Source: Curtobacterium sp. MCBD17_032 (GTDB lineage: Bacteria; Actinomycetota; Actinomycetes; Actinomycetales; Microbacteriaceae). From it: 64,000 bases of DNA. The position numbers and the translations under genes were made by a program. The notes beneath the pieces were generated by a model. It ran no database searches. It was not told where the DNA came from and saw nothing but the letters and a program-made list of their open reading frames with translations. The stretch is taken from NCBI RefSeq assembly GCF_003234855.1, contig NZ_QKTO01000001.1:372001-436000 (forward strand). The letters run 5' to 3'. Each line of letters begins with the position of its first letter. The stretch's first letter is position 1. Positions 41,187-50,474 of the stretch are shown here, in pieces.

Positions 41187-41213
41187 GGCCGGTCGGCAGC
41201 CGTTCGACCGGCC
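41187..41213. terminator. bidirectional terminator between convergent genes
   Basis: GGCCGGTCG (41187-41195) pairs perfectly with 41205-41213 across a 9-base loop. It fills the 39-base gap between the SDR-like gene and the convergent sugar dehydrogenase gene. Confidence 0.65.
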
Positions 41214-41219
41214 GGGCGG

Positions 41220-42335
41220 TCAGCCCGTGGTCAGCGGGACCTGCACGATCCGGTCGTCGCCCTCGCCCGGGTCGCCGCGTCCGTCGGTGTTGTTCGTGAC
41301 GAACCAGAGCGTGTCGTCCGGCCCGGCGAGCACCGTGCGGATCCGGCCGTACTCCCCGGCGAAGTACTCGTGTGCGGTACCGGGGTCGTCGACCGGGACG
41401 CCGCGGAGCACCCGGCCCTGCAGGTTCGCGATGAACACGGTGTCCCCGACGACGGCGAGGCCGCTCGGGCTGGCGTCGTCGGTCGACCACTGCTGGACCG
41501 GGTCGACGAACCCCCGGTCCTCGCCGCCGGTGCCCTCGACTTCCGGCCAGCCGTAGTTGCTGCCCGGCTCGATGACGTTGAGCTCGTCGCGGGCGTCCTG
41601 CCCGAACTCGGACGCGAACATCGTGCCGTCCGCGCTCCACCCGAGGCCCTGCACGTTCCGGTGCCCGAGGCTCCACACGGGGGAGCCGGGGAACGGGTTG
41701 TCGTCGGGCACGTCGCCGTCCGGGGTGAGGCGGAGGATCTTGCCCGCGAGCGAGTCCCGGTCCTGCGCGTCCTCGCTCGAACCGGCGTCCCCGACGCTGG
41801 CGTAGAGCATGCCGTCCGGGCCGAAGGCGATGCGCCCGCCGTCGTGGAAGGTGTTCGCCGGCAGGTCGTCGATCACCGTCGTGGCGTCACCGAGCGTGGT
41901 CGACCCGGCCGACCCGACGAGGTCGTAGCGCTCGATGCGGTTGCCGTCCTCGCCGGTCGAGTACACGAACAGGTCGTCCTCGTGCAGGGCGAGTCCGAGC
42001 AGGCCGCCCTCGCCCCCGTGTCGGACACCGGGGACCGTCCCGACCGTGCGGCGTTCGCCGTCGGCCGTCAGCTCGAGCACCTCCGCGGAGTCCCGCAGGC
42101 TGATGAGCGCGTCGGGACCGTCACCGGTGCGCACGACGGACCAGGGGGCCTCCAGCCCCGTGACGACGTCGGTCGTCTCGCCGTCCGGCGCCAGCTGCCC
42201 GGCAGCCAGGTCGGTCGGTGCGGAGGCCCGGGGCACGCGGTCCGGGCCGGCCTCGGGTGTACCCGTGCAGGCGGTGATGGCCAGGGCGACGAGCGCGACG
42301 CTCGCAGCCGAGACGGTACGACGTGTCCTGCCCAT
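41220..42335 (-). CDS. PQQ-dependent (aldose) sugar dehydrogenase family lipoprotein
   Basis: ATG 42335 has GGAGG 6 bases upstream. The 371-residue protein has a lipobox (SVALVALAITACTG, Cys at about 23) and a six-bladed propeller with sGDH marks: GLEAPWSVV, HGGEGGLLGLALHEDD, HDGGRIAFGPDGMLYASVGD, GKILRLTPDG, SLGHRNVQGLGW and NYGWPEVEGTGGED. The family oxidises aldoses with PQQ outside the cell; whether this organism makes PQQ is not visible here. It is monocistronic. Confidence 0.9.
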   Translation of the reverse strand: MGRTRRTVSAASVALVALAITACTGTPEAGPDRVPRASAPTDLAAGQLAPDGETTDVVTGLEAPWSVVRTGDGPDALISLRDSAEVLELTADGERRTVGTVPGVRHGGEGGLLGLALHEDDLFVYSTGEDGNRIERYDLVGSAGSTTLGDATTVIDDLPANTFHDGGRIAFGPDGMLYASVGDAGSSEDAQDRDSLAGKILRLTPDGDVPDDNPFPGSPVWSLGHRNVQGLGWSADGTMFASEFGQDARDELNVIEPGSNYGWPEVEGTGGEDRGFVDPVQQWSTDDASPSGLAVVGDTVFIANLQGRVLRGVPVDDPGTAHEYFAGEYGRIRTVLAGPDDTLWFVTNNTDGRGDPGEGDDRIVQVPLTTG

Positions 42336-42393
42336 GGTGTGCCTCCCGGTGCGTGTCCGTCGATTGCACCCCGCGCAGGTGCACAACCGCTGG

Positions 42394-42423
42394 GTGGCCG
42401 TGGCCGTGGCCGTGGCCGTGGCC
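42394..42423. repeat. five GTGGCC hexanucleotide units
   Basis: Five perfect GTGGCC copies in tandem at 42394-42423, between two minus-strand genes and just beyond the 3' end of the SDR gene. Such a tract may vary in length by slippage. Confidence 0.75.
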
Positions 42424-42431
42424 GGCAGCCG

Positions 42432-43202
42432 CTACCGCGCCAGCACGCGCAGGGCGAGCGCCGTGACGACGCGGGTCGGAAGCAGCCGCAGCACGGTCGC
42501 GGCGATCCCGTTCGCCCGCCCGTCGACGACGGACGGGCCGGAGCCGTCGAGCGCGGCGAGGACGGTCGCGGCGACCTGCTCGGGTCGCCGTCCCCACCGG
42601 CCGGTGGCCGCGTTCATCGGGGTCCGCGTCGGGCCGGGACTGACGGCGACGACCCGCACGCCGCTTCGCCGTGTCTCGGCCCAGAGCGCCTGCGTGAACG
42701 ACAGGACGTACGCCTTCGAGGCCGCGTACGCTGCCAGCACCGGTGCCGGGGCGAACCCGCCGGTGCTCGCGATCGAGACGACGGAGCCGTGCCCGCGCTC
42801 GACCATCCTCGTCACCACCGCTGCCGTGAGTTCCGTGAGTGCTCCGACGTTGAGGTCGACCATCCTGTGGAGGGCCGCCGGGTCGCTCTCGACGACGAGG
42901 CCCCGCGAGGCCACGCCGGCACTGCCGACCAGCAGTTCGATCTCGGTCCCGTCGCCGGCCAGGCGGTCGAGCAGGCGGGTGACGGCTCCGTCCTCGGCCA
43001 GGTCGAGTGCGATGGTCGTGACGGGGACACCGTGCCGGTCGCGGATGCCGTCGGCGGTCTGCTCGAGCCGTGCGGCGTCCCGGGCGACGAGGACGAGGTG
43101 CGCTCCCGCTCGCGCGAGGGCGTCGGCGACGGCGGCCCCGATCCCGGTGGAGCCGCCGGTGACGAGGGCGGTGCGGTCGCGCATCTGTGCTGCTGTGGTC
43201 AT
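42432..43202 (-). CDS. short-chain dehydrogenase/reductase, divergent from merR
   Basis: The 256-residue classical SDR has TALVTGGSTGIGAAVADAL (cofactor site), LLVGSAGVASRGL (NAG-like motif with G for N), SVVSIASTGGF (Ser) and YAASKAYVL (YxxxK). ATG 43202 is 6 bases after a TACCGT box that lies 20 bases from TTGACC: the long spacer typical of MerR-controlled promoters. The divergent MerR gene starts 58 bases away, so induction by a MerR ligand is likely. The substrate is unknown. Confidence 0.9.
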   Translation of the reverse strand: MTTAAQMRDRTALVTGGSTGIGAAVADALARAGAHLVLVARDAARLEQTADGIRDRHGVPVTTIALDLAEDGAVTRLLDRLAGDGTEIELLVGSAGVASRGLVVESDPAALHRMVDLNVGALTELTAAVVTRMVERGHGSVVSIASTGGFAPAPVLAAYAASKAYVLSFTQALWAETRRSGVRVVAVSPGPTRTPMNAATGRWGRRPEQVAATVLAALDGSGPSVVDGRANGIAATVLRLLPTRVVTALALRVLAR

Positions 43203-43208
43203 GCGGGT

Positions 43209-43240
43209 ACGGTAGACATTGACGTCAGTGTCAAGGTCAA
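43209..43240 (-). promoter_or_regulatory. MerR-type promoter of the SDR gene
   Basis: On the minus strand TTGACC (43240-43235) and TACCGT (43214-43209) are separated by 20 bases. The spacer contains the dyad TTGAC-N6-GTCAA (43219-43234). Over-long spacer plus central dyad is the hallmark of promoters untwisted by MerR proteins. Confidence 0.7.
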
Positions 43241-43259
43241 GCGGAAGGCGGCGAAGACC

Positions 43260-43661
43260 GTGCGGATCGGCGAACTGAGCGAGGCGACGGGCGTGAGCAC
43301 GCGGGCGCTGCGGTACTACGAGCACGAGGGGCTCATCACGAGCAGGCGACGCCCGAACGGCTACCGGGACTACGACCCGGACGCGGTCGAGATGGTCGCG
43401 CTCATCCAGGACCTCTTCGCGGCCGGGCTCTCCTCCGGGCTCCTGCGTGACGTCATGCCCTGCGTCGCGGGCGACGGGGCCGGGGCCCCACCGGCGGACC
43501 TCCTCGCCCGGGTCGAGCAGGTCCGGGACGACCTGCTCCGACAGGAACAGCGGCTCCGGGCACGGCGGGAGACGCTCGACGACTACCTGTCCGGCCGGCG
43601 GCGACCGGCGCGCATCGAAGCCCTGGTGTCGGCCGACGCGTGCGTGCCGGACCGGACCTGA
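43260..43661 (+). CDS. MerR family transcriptional regulator
   Basis: GTG 43260 has GGAAGGCGG upstream. The 133-residue protein has the MerR DNA-binding head (VRIGELSEATGVSTRALRYY, EHEGLITSRRRPNGYRDYDP), a helical dimerisation region and one C-terminal Cys besides the one in MPCVAG. It lacks the metal-binding Cys pattern of MerR proper and is more like the regulators of oxidoreductase genes. It probably controls the divergent SDR gene through the long-spacer promoter. Confidence 0.9.
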   Translation: MRIGELSEATGVSTRALRYYEHEGLITSRRRPNGYRDYDPDAVEMVALIQDLFAAGLSSGLLRDVMPCVAGDGAGAPPADLLARVEQVRDDLLRQEQRLRARRETLDDYLSGRRRPARIEALVSADACVPDRT

Positions 43662-43720
43662 CTGCCGCACGAGGCCGCCTGGTTCAGTGGAACGACCACC
43701 ACCAGTCCCTGGAGGACCAC

Positions 43721-44386
43721 ATGACCACCATCGCCATCGTCGGCGCCGGCAAGGGCCTCGGGCTCGCCGTCGCCGAACGTTTCGCCCGTGAGGGCTTCGC
43801 CGTCGCCCTGATCTCCCGCAACCAGGCCCGCCTCGACGAGCTCGCCGCCTCGCTCCGGGAGCAGGGGCACCAGGCCGCCGGGTTCGCCGCGAACGTCTGC
43901 GACGGGGACTCCCTCCGCCGTGCGCTCGAGCAGGCCACCGAGCAGCTCGGCCCGATCGAGGTCCTGCAGTACAGCCCGCTGCCCGCGAAGGAGTACATGC
44001 GGCCGGTGCTCGAGACGACCGCCGAGGACCTCGTCGGCCCGATCGAGTTCTCCGTCTACGGCTCGGTGAACGCCGTCCGCCAGGTCCTGCCCGGCATGCG
44101 CGCGATCGGCTCCGGCACGATCCTGTTCGTCAACGGCGGCAGCGCGGTCCGTCCGGGCGCGCGCGTCACTGGCACGTCGGTCGCCTTCGCCGGCGAGAGC
44201 GCCTACGCGCAGCTGCTCCACGACGCCGTGCGGGACGAGCAGGTCCACGTCGGCCAGCTCATCATCCCGTTCGGCATCGACGACGGTCAGGAGGCCCACT
44301 CGGGCGCCGCGATCGCCGAGCGGCTCTGGTCGATCCACACCGAGCGCGGCGACTTCCGCACGTACGCGGAACCGCTCCCCGAGTAG
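43721..44386 (+). CDS. SDR family oxidoreductase
   Basis: ATG 43721 has GGAGGA 5 bases upstream. The 221-residue protein starts MTTIAIVGAGKGLGLAVAERF, the cofactor site, and continues with LRRALEQATEQLGPIEVLQY (in place of NNAG) and SGTILFVNGGSAVRP. The active-site YxxxK of classical SDRs is not clear: SAYAQLLHDAV has Tyr but no Lys at +4. It may be an atypical or inactive member. It follows the MerR gene by 59 bases on the same strand. Confidence 0.85.
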   Translation: MTTIAIVGAGKGLGLAVAERFAREGFAVALISRNQARLDELAASLREQGHQAAGFAANVCDGDSLRRALEQATEQLGPIEVLQYSPLPAKEYMRPVLETTAEDLVGPIEFSVYGSVNAVRQVLPGMRAIGSGTILFVNGGSAVRPGARVTGTSVAFAGESAYAQLLHDAVRDEQVHVGQLIIPFGIDDGQEAHSGAAIAERLWSIHTERGDFRTYAEPLPE

Positions 44387-44496
44387 AGGGTCGCGGCGCC
44401 CGACATCGCGCAGCGGACCCGGCACCGCGCGAGTGCGGGGTGCGGTGGCCGTTCCGGGGTGTCGACGACCGCACCGGGCGGGCTACCGTGGTGCGC

Positions 44497-44781
44497 ATGC
44501 GACGCAGGGACCGGCCGACCGGTGACACCGCGCTGACGGTGGACGAGGCCACCGCGATCGCCGACCACGCCGAGGCCGGCCGTCTCGACATGGAGGACCC
44601 GGAGGTCCGCCGCCTGGTCGGCGAGGCGAACCGTGTCCTCGTCCGGGCCGGCGTGTGGGGCGTCGACGAGACCCCTCGGCAGCGCCGACGCCGACGGATC
44701 CTCGCGATCGGTGCGTCGGTGCTGGTGCTGTCCTGGCTGGCCGGGCTGTTCCTGCCCCTGCTCGCCCGGCTCGCCGACTAG
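44497..44781 (+). CDS. small protein with one C-terminal membrane helix
   Basis: ATG 44497 is 7 bases after a TACCGT box. The 94-residue protein has an acidic soluble part (DEATAIADHAEAGRLDMEDP, RRLVGEANRVLVRAGVWG), an Arg-rich stretch (RQRRRRR) and one hydrophobic helix (ILAIGASVLVLSWLAGLFLP) near the end. Tail-anchored topology with the soluble part in the cytoplasm is expected. No family is recognised. Confidence 0.65.
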   Translation: MRRRDRPTGDTALTVDEATAIADHAEAGRLDMEDPEVRRLVGEANRVLVRAGVWGVDETPRQRRRRRILAIGASVLVLSWLAGLFLPLLARLAD

Positions 44782-44818
44782 CGCGCCGTGTCCGCTGGCG
44801 GCGACGTGACCGCCGGAC

Positions 44819-44852
44819 AGGAGGCCCGCAGCCAGCTGGCAGCGGGTCTCCT
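44819..44852. terminator. terminator between the small membrane gene and the permease remnant
   Basis: A nearly symmetric 34-base element (44819-44852) with two mismatched pairs, AGGAGGCCCGC against GCGGGTCTCCT around CCAGCTGG. It is a shorter variant of the recurrent terminator. Confidence 0.6.
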
Positions 44853-44857
44853 GGTCG

Positions 44858-45545
44858 TCAGGCGGTCCGTCGGACCGCCACACGCCGTCGCCGACCGGCG
44901 ACCGCCCAGACCCCCGCGGTCACGAGGACCGGCAGCCCGAGTCCGAGCACCGCGAGCGACACCGGGTCCGGGGCGAACGGCATGTGGACGACGCCGTCCG
45001 GTGTCGGTGTGAACCGGAGCGTCAGGGCGCGGAGCGGCAGGGTCCCGAGCGCGACCCCGACCAGCGAGCCGACCAGCGTGAGCAGCGCGGCCTGCCATGT
45101 CGAGACCAGGCGGCGGACACCGGGCGAGGCGCCGACCGCGTCGAGCACCTCGTCGTCACGACGCCCGTCGGCCCGCGCGAGCCCGATCGCCACGGTCGTG
45201 GCACCGAGCGTGACGATCCCGGCCAGGAGCGTGACGACGACCGCGATCGGTCGGAACGGGTCCTCGGGGCCGTTCTCCACCGAGAACCACGGGTACCAGA
45301 GGTCGGCGTCGGCACCCGCCGCGGTCTGCCAGGTCGCCGCGAGGGTGTCCGTCTGCTCGTCGGTAATGCCGCCCGGGAAGGACCCGACCAGGAAGGAGCG
45401 CTCGGTCTCGAGCCCGTGCCGCTGGGCGCCCTGCGGGGGGTCGGGTGTCGAGCCGGACCACGCCGTCGCGCACGTACGCGGACCGCATGGAGACGGCGTC
45501 ACCGCGTTCGAGAGCGGCGCGTGCGGTCCGGTATGCCGCGACGAG
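44858..45545 (-). pseudogene. FtsX-like ABC permease remnant
   Basis: The 3' part reads a typical permease end: IAVVVTLLAGIVTLGATTVA, DGRRDDEVLDAVGASPGVRR, ALLTLVGSLVGVALG and VLGLGLPVLVTAGVWAVAG. Upstream, a different frame gives the natural continuation AAYRTARAALERGDAVSMRS and AYVRDGVVRLDTR; the two frames meet at a run of C near 45438, so one base was gained or lost there. Everything 5' of about 45545 is gone, including the first helices. No ATPase partner gene is nearby. Confidence 0.78.
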
Positions 45546-45575
45546 TCACGCCGGTCACGATCCCGGACACGGACG

Positions 45576-45615
45576 GACGGGAGGTCCGTGGCGGTGTCGC
45601 CACGGGCCTCCCGTC
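45576..45615. terminator. recurrent-core terminator
   Basis: An 18-bp stem with one G-T pair (45576-45593 with 45598-45615), 4-base loop, GACGGGAGG core. It lies downstream of the minus-strand aldo/keto reductase. Confidence 0.83.
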
Positions 45616-45646
45616 GGTCGCTGGTCGCCGCCGCAGCGGCGCCGGC

Positions 45647-46528
45647 TCAGCTGTGCAGCTTCGACAGCTCCTGGAACTCCTCGTCGCTGAGCTCGATCGT
45701 CGCGCCCTGGAGGTTGTCCTCGAGGTGGTCGACGCTCGACGTGCCGGGGATCGGCAGCATGACGGGCGAGCGCTTGAGCAGCCAGGCCAGTGCGACCTGC
45801 GCCGGGGTGGCGTCCTTCTGCTTCGCGAGTTCGGTCAGCGGCGAGTCCTCGCCGGTGAGACCGCCGGTCGCGAGCGGGAACCACGGGATGAAGCCGATGC
45901 CCTGTTCCTCGGACCAGTCGAGGAGCTCCTCGGCCGAGCGGTCGGTGAGGTTGTAGAGGTTCTGCACCGAGACGATCGTGGCGATCTCCTGCGCGGCCTT
46001 CACGTCGTCGACGGAGACCTCGGACAGCCCGATGTGGCGGATCTTGCCCTCGTCCTGCAGCTTCTTCAGCTCGCCGATCTGGTCCTCGAGCGGGACCTTC
46101 GGGTCGATGCGGTGCAGCTGGAACAGGTCGATGCGCTCGAGGCCGAGGCGGCGGAGGCTCATCTCGGCCTCCTGGCGCAGGTACTCCGGGCGGCCGACCG
46201 GCGGCCACTCGTTCGGGCCGGTGCGGGTCAGGCCGGCCTTCGTCGCGATGACGACGTCGTCGCCGTAGGGGTGGAGGGCCTCCTTGAGGAGCTCCTCGGC
46301 GACGTAGGGGCCGTACGAGTCGGCCGTGTCGAAGAAGTTCACGCCCAGCTCGACGGCGCGCTTCAGGACGCGGATCGCCTCGTCGTGGTCCTTCGGCGGT
46401 CCCCAGACGCCGGGGCCGGTGAGCTGCATGGTGCCGTAGCCGAGGCGGTTGACCTCGAGGTCCCCGCCGATGCGGAAGGTGCCGGAGGACGCGGCCGGAC
46501 GGTTCGTGGTGTCAGTGCCAGTGGTCAT
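45647..46528 (-). CDS. aldo/keto reductase (YajO/oxidoreductase-like)
   Basis: The 293-residue protein starts at ATG 46528. It has the AKR set: [36 protein letters not shown] (Asp, Tyr), VVIATKAGL (Lys), [12 protein letters not shown] (His) and the NADP region [18 protein letters not shown]. It contains [19 protein letters not shown], almost the same text as in the decayed reductase at 24841, so that remnant came from a paralogue. The substrate is unknown. Confidence 0.92.
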   Translation of the reverse strand: MTTGTDTTNRPAASSGTFRIGGDLEVNRLGYGTMQLTGPGVWGPPKDHDEAIRVLKRAVELGVNFFDTADSYGPYVAEELLKEALHPYGDDVVIATKAGLTRTGPNEWPPVGRPEYLRQEAEMSLRRLGLERIDLFQLHRIDPKVPLEDQIGELKKLQDEGKIRHIGLSEVSVDDVKAAQEIATIVSVQNLYNLTDRSAEELLDWSEEQGIGFIPWFPLATGGLTGEDSPLTELAKQKDATPAQVALAWLLKRSPVMLPIPGTSSVDHLEDNLQGATIELSDEEFQELSKLHS

Positions 46529-46538
46529 GCATCCCGGT

Positions 46539-47162
46539 CTACGCCTCCGGGTCGATGACCCGTGGAGGCTGCGCACCGGGACGGGGGTACGGCGTCTCCC
46601 CACGCGTGAGGCCACCGACGAGCTTCGCGATGCGGTTCGCCCGCGCGGTGTCGCTCGGGGCGGTCACCACCCGGTGCACGACGGCGTACCGGTTCGTCGC
46701 GTCGAGCTCCGCGAACAGGGCGGCGGCCGTCGGTGCGGCGTCGAGCGCTGCCCGCAGGTCCTCGGGCACCTCGGCGGTCGCAGCCCCCGCGTACGCGCGG
46801 TCCCACCGACCGTCGTCCTTCGCGCGGTCGACCTCCGCCTGCCCGCGCGGCCGCATCCGTCCGGCCTCCACCAGCGCGGCGACGAGTCCGACGTTCCGCT
46901 TCGACCACAGGGACGCCTTCCGCCGCGGGGTGAACCGCTGCAGGAACGTGGCCGCGTCGAGCCCGCGCTTCGACCCGTCGATCCACCCGGAGCAGAGCGC
47001 CTCGTCCAGGGCTTGCGCGTACGTCAGGCTCGTCGGGCTGGTCGTGCCCTTCTTGGCGAGGACGAGCCAGACCCCGTCGGACGTGTCCTCGTGCCCGTCC
47101 AGCCAGGCGCGCCAGGCGGCGGCGTCGGCGACGACGAACGGCTCGATCTCCATGCCGGTCAT
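46539..47162 (-). CDS. YdeI/OmpD-associated family protein
   Basis: ATG 47162 overlaps the stop of the upstream thioesterase-like gene (ATGA). The 207-residue protein has the YdeI text [53 protein letters not shown] and the C-terminal OmdA part, [19 protein letters not shown]. The function is poorly known; members were linked to bacteriocin or peptide resistance, which fits loosely with the bacteriocin locus 7 kb away. Probably cotranscribed with the thioesterase-like gene and followed by the reductase 10 bases downstream. Confidence 0.9.
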   Translation of the reverse strand: MTGMEIEPFVVADAAAWRAWLDGHEDTSDGVWLVLAKKGTTSPTSLTYAQALDEALCSGWIDGSKRGLDAATFLQRFTPRRKASLWSKRNVGLVAALVEAGRMRPRGQAEVDRAKDDGRWDRAYAGAATAEVPEDLRAALDAAPTAAALFAELDATNRYAVVHRVVTAPSDTARANRIAKLVGGLTRGETPYPRPGAQPPRVIDPEA

Positions 47163-47704
47163 GGTCGCACGCGGTCGCCTCCCGAACCACTGATGCGGAC
47201 GGCGTCGGCCCACGCGGACACCCAGTCCGGCAGGGTCAGGTCGCGGGGTGCGCCACCGGCGGCGGCGAGCAGCTCGTCGGGCCGGACCGTGCCTCCAGTC
47301 CGGCGGAGGAACCGGGCCTGCACGACCGCCCGGGCCACGACGTCCCCGTGCCGCGTGAACGTCTGCTCCATGTACACCGCCCGCTCGTCCACCCCGAGCA
47401 CCCGCGAGCGCAGCTCGAAGCGCTGCCCGAGCGTCAGCGACCGCTTGTAGGTGATCGTCTGTGCGGCCACGACCGGGTACCAGCCGCGCGCGCCGACCAC
47501 CTGCCAGAAGCCGGAGCGCAGCATGAGGTCGAGTCGGCCGAGGTCGAGCAGCGACAGGTACTTCCCGTTGTTGACGTGCCGCAGCGGGTCCAGGTCGGTG
47601 AGCGTCACGCGGAACGGCGTCCGCGACTCGTCCCACAGCGACAGCCGCCGCCGGGACAACCGGATGCGCAGGGTCAGCAGCAGGAGCCGGAAGGTCAGGT
47701 TCAC
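47159..47704 (-). CDS. acyl-CoA thioesterase family protein (4HBT hotdog)
   Basis: GTG 47704 is the most likely start; upstream codons look non-coding. The 181-residue protein has an unusual basic, hydrophobic N-terminus ([20 protein letters not shown]), then the 4HBT core [50 protein letters not shown] and a hotdog strand set. These enzymes hydrolyse acyl-CoA or acyl-ACP esters. The N-terminal segment may attach it to the membrane. It heads a three-gene minus-strand run with the YdeI-like and reductase genes. Confidence 0.88.
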   Translation of the reverse strand: MNLTFRLLLLTLRIRLSRRRLSLWDESRTPFRVTLTDLDPLRHVNNGKYLSLLDLGRLDLMLRSGFWQVVGARGWYPVVAAQTITYKRSLTLGQRFELRSRVLGVDERAVYMEQTFTRHGDVVARAVVQARFLRRTGGTVRPDELLAAAGGAPRDLTLPDWVSAWADAVRISGSGGDRVRP

Positions 47705-47913
47705 GGGTCGATACGACCACCACCGCGGCCTGGGCGCGAGGAGGTTGGAGGTTCCCCACGCACGACGACCTCGTCGGCCGCCTCGCGCTTGCCGCTTCCC
47801 GTTGTCCGCTCGGTGCATTCCCGGCAGACGGGCACGGTCAGGGCCTCCCTCCGCGACGACCCGGGCGAGTACACCGGGATCTGCAGACAACGGACCTGAT
47901 GAAAGGACCACGC

Positions 47914-48900
<987 letters not shown>

Positions 48901-48919
48901 CCCTCCCGCCCCACACGAC

Positions 48920-48965
48920 GAAGGCGGTCCCACGCAACGCGAACGCGTTGCGTGGGACCGCCTTC
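48920..48965. terminator. bidirectional terminator between convergent genes
   Basis: A perfect 21-bp stem (48920-48940 with 48945-48965) and GAAC loop. It serves the aldo/keto reductase and the convergent small membrane gene. Confidence 0.88.
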
Positions 48966-48979
48966 ATCGCGTGCTGCGG

Positions 48980-49195
48980 TCAGTCGCGGGGGCGTCGCCG
49001 CCGTGCGCGGTGGGCGGCAGCGAGGTACGCACCGCTGCCCGCCGCGGTCACGCCGATGACCGCTCCCCCGAGAGTGGCTTGTGCAGTGCCGATGAGTGGA
49101 GCCGCGACCGCGGCTCCACCGATGACCAGCGCGGTCGCGATGCTCCCGGCGACCAGCGGATGGACGACGAAGCGGTGGACCTCGCGACGGGTCAC
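48980..49195 (-). CDS. small two-helix membrane protein coupled to a secreted protein gene
   Basis: GTG 49195 overlaps the stop of the secreted-protein gene (GTGA), giving tight coupling. The 71-residue product starts VTRREVHRFVVHPLVAGS, has two hydrophobic segments (about 13-32 and 38-60) and an Arg-rich end (HRARRRRPRD). No family is recognised. It may protect the cell from, or help export, the secreted partner; this is inference from coupling and topology. Confidence 0.65.
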   Translation of the reverse strand: MTRREVHRFVVHPLVAGSIATALVIGGAAVAAPLIGTAQATLGGAVIGVTAAGSGAYLAAAHRARRRRPRD

Positions 49196-49731
49196 ACGCA
49201 CTTCGGGCCGGGCCTGCCACTCAGGTGGACGCGCATGACCTGCGTTCCGCAGCGGATGCCGTGTGTCGTGATCGCAGTCGAGGCCAGGACGACGGCGACT
49301 GTCGCGACGGCGCACACCGCAGGACCGAGCAGACACAGTCCGGAGTTCGCGGCAGCGGCTCCTCCACCGATGATCGCCCCTTGGTCGTACGAGTTGACGT
49401 CGACGTACAGGCCGTTCCTGTCGCGGCCGGCTCCCAGCCGCGCTGTGGACCTCGGTTCCACCAGGTCGATCGACTCCGCTCCGACAGCGATGGTGAACGT
49501 ACGCGAACCGTCAGGCCGCACGGTCGTTCCGACCAGCGCTCCTCCGCTCCGTGCCTCTGCCACCGCTCGGTGAGCTGTCTCAGACGTCACCGACGGAAGC
49601 GAGGACACCAGCTCCTCGTAGTCCGACTGCTCCCGTCCGGAAGCGTGCGCGCCCGACGGGGCTGCCACTGTTCCTGCCATGACGAGGGCAGCGGCGAGAG
49701 CCACCGGAGCCCACCGACTCGTTCTGGACAT
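49192..49731 (-). CDS. secreted protein with a Gly/Ala-rich hydrophobic domain
   Basis: ATG 49731 has GAGGA 6 bases upstream. The 179-residue protein has a clear signal peptide (APVALAAALVMAGTVAAPSG, cleaved near AHA), a charged region (REQSDYEELVSSLPSVTSET), a beta-rich part and a strongly hydrophobic stretch: GAIIGGGAAAANSGLCLLG, then PAVCAVATVAVVLASTAI. Four Cys lie in or after that stretch. Glycine-zipper-like text with paired Cys recalls pore-forming peptides, but no family is recognised. Cotranscribed with a small membrane protein. Confidence 0.7.
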   Translation of the reverse strand: MSRTSRWAPVALAAALVMAGTVAAPSGAHASGREQSDYEELVSSLPSVTSETAHRAVAEARSGGALVGTTVRPDGSRTFTIAVGAESIDLVEPRSTARLGAGRDRNGLYVDVNSYDQGAIIGGGAAAANSGLCLLGPAVCAVATVAVVLASTAITTHGIRCGTQVMRVHLSGRPGPKCV

Positions 49732-49828
49732 CGTGTTCCTCTCTTCGACGGGACTGACGTCAGCCTCAGCGCCAGAGTGGCGCATCGGAGGGTGGAACAC
49801 GACATGGATATACCGGACAGGTATGCCG

Positions 49829-50308
49829 TCAGACCTCGGCTGCGAAGGCCGCGACGCGCAGCTGCAGGTCCTCCATCCGCCGGAGGCGCGCGGCCTCGAC
49901 GTCGTAGCCCTCGTACGCGGGCGGCGGGGTCGTCCGGACGTTGCGCGAGCACTGGAAGTCCTGGCAGACCAGGGTGCCGACCGTGTTGCCCTTCCGGCCG
50001 GACGACCCCGAGCGCTTCGCGGCGTAGAAGACGACGTCGTTCGGCAGCTTGACGTCCTGGCACCACGAGCACTGGGCCCGGGACCTGGGCGAGGCCTCGG
50101 CCTGCCGGAACAGGATGCCGACGAGGTCGCCGTCGAGCGTCGGGACGACGGTGTAGGCGCGGCGGGCGGTCTTCGGGTCGCGCCAGCCGAGGAAGGTGAG
50201 GTCGTCCCACACGACGGCGTCGAGGTCGGGGACGGTCATGTCGGCGAGTTCGCGACGGGAGGCGTTGACGAAGGAGGCACGGACGGCCTCCGGGGTGATC
50301 GGGAGCAT
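49829..50308 (-). CDS. FBP domain-containing EF-G-binding protein (FusB-like)
   Basis: The 159-residue protein starts at ATG 50308. It has an alpha/beta N-terminal part (LTFLGWRDPKTARRAYTVVP) and a four-Cys zinc finger, Cys80, Cys83, Cys115 and Cys120, with the linking KGNTVGTLVCQDFQC. This is the layout of the FBP C-terminal domain found in FusB-type proteins that bind elongation factor G and free it from stalled ribosomes. Whether it gives fusidic acid resistance cannot be told. Confidence 0.87.
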   Translation of the reverse strand: MLPITPEAVRASFVNASRRELADMTVPDLDAVVWDDLTFLGWRDPKTARRAYTVVPTLDGDLVGILFRQAEASPRSRAQCSWCQDVKLPNDVVFYAAKRSGSSGRKGNTVGTLVCQDFQCSRNVRTTPPPAYEGYDVEAARLRRMEDLQLRVAAFAAEV

Positions 50309-50384
50309 GGTGAGCCTGTCGTTCTGGCACCGGCGCAGCGTCGTGCGGCAGCGGTGCGGTCGTTCAGAGGGGTCGACGATGACG

Positions 50385-50402
50385 CCGTGTCGGACGACAC
50401 GG
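50385..50402. terminator. small hairpin downstream of the methyltransferase gene
   Basis: CCGTGTCG-GA-CGACACGG forms an 8-bp stem, extended outward by GACG/CGTC. It lies between the methyltransferase stop and the FBP gene start, both on the minus strand. No gene is seen in 50309-50474. Confidence 0.4.
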
Positions 50403-50474
50403 CGGGGGCGTCAGGCCCTGATGCCGGCGTTGACGCCGACGACCTCCTCGGAACGGGTGCTCACGTCGTCCACC

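Noticed and set aside
46539-47162. YdeI-like protein as immunity gene of the bacteriocin locus
   Set aside because: It is over 7 kb away, in another operon with a thioesterase-like gene; the link rests only on a loose family annotation.
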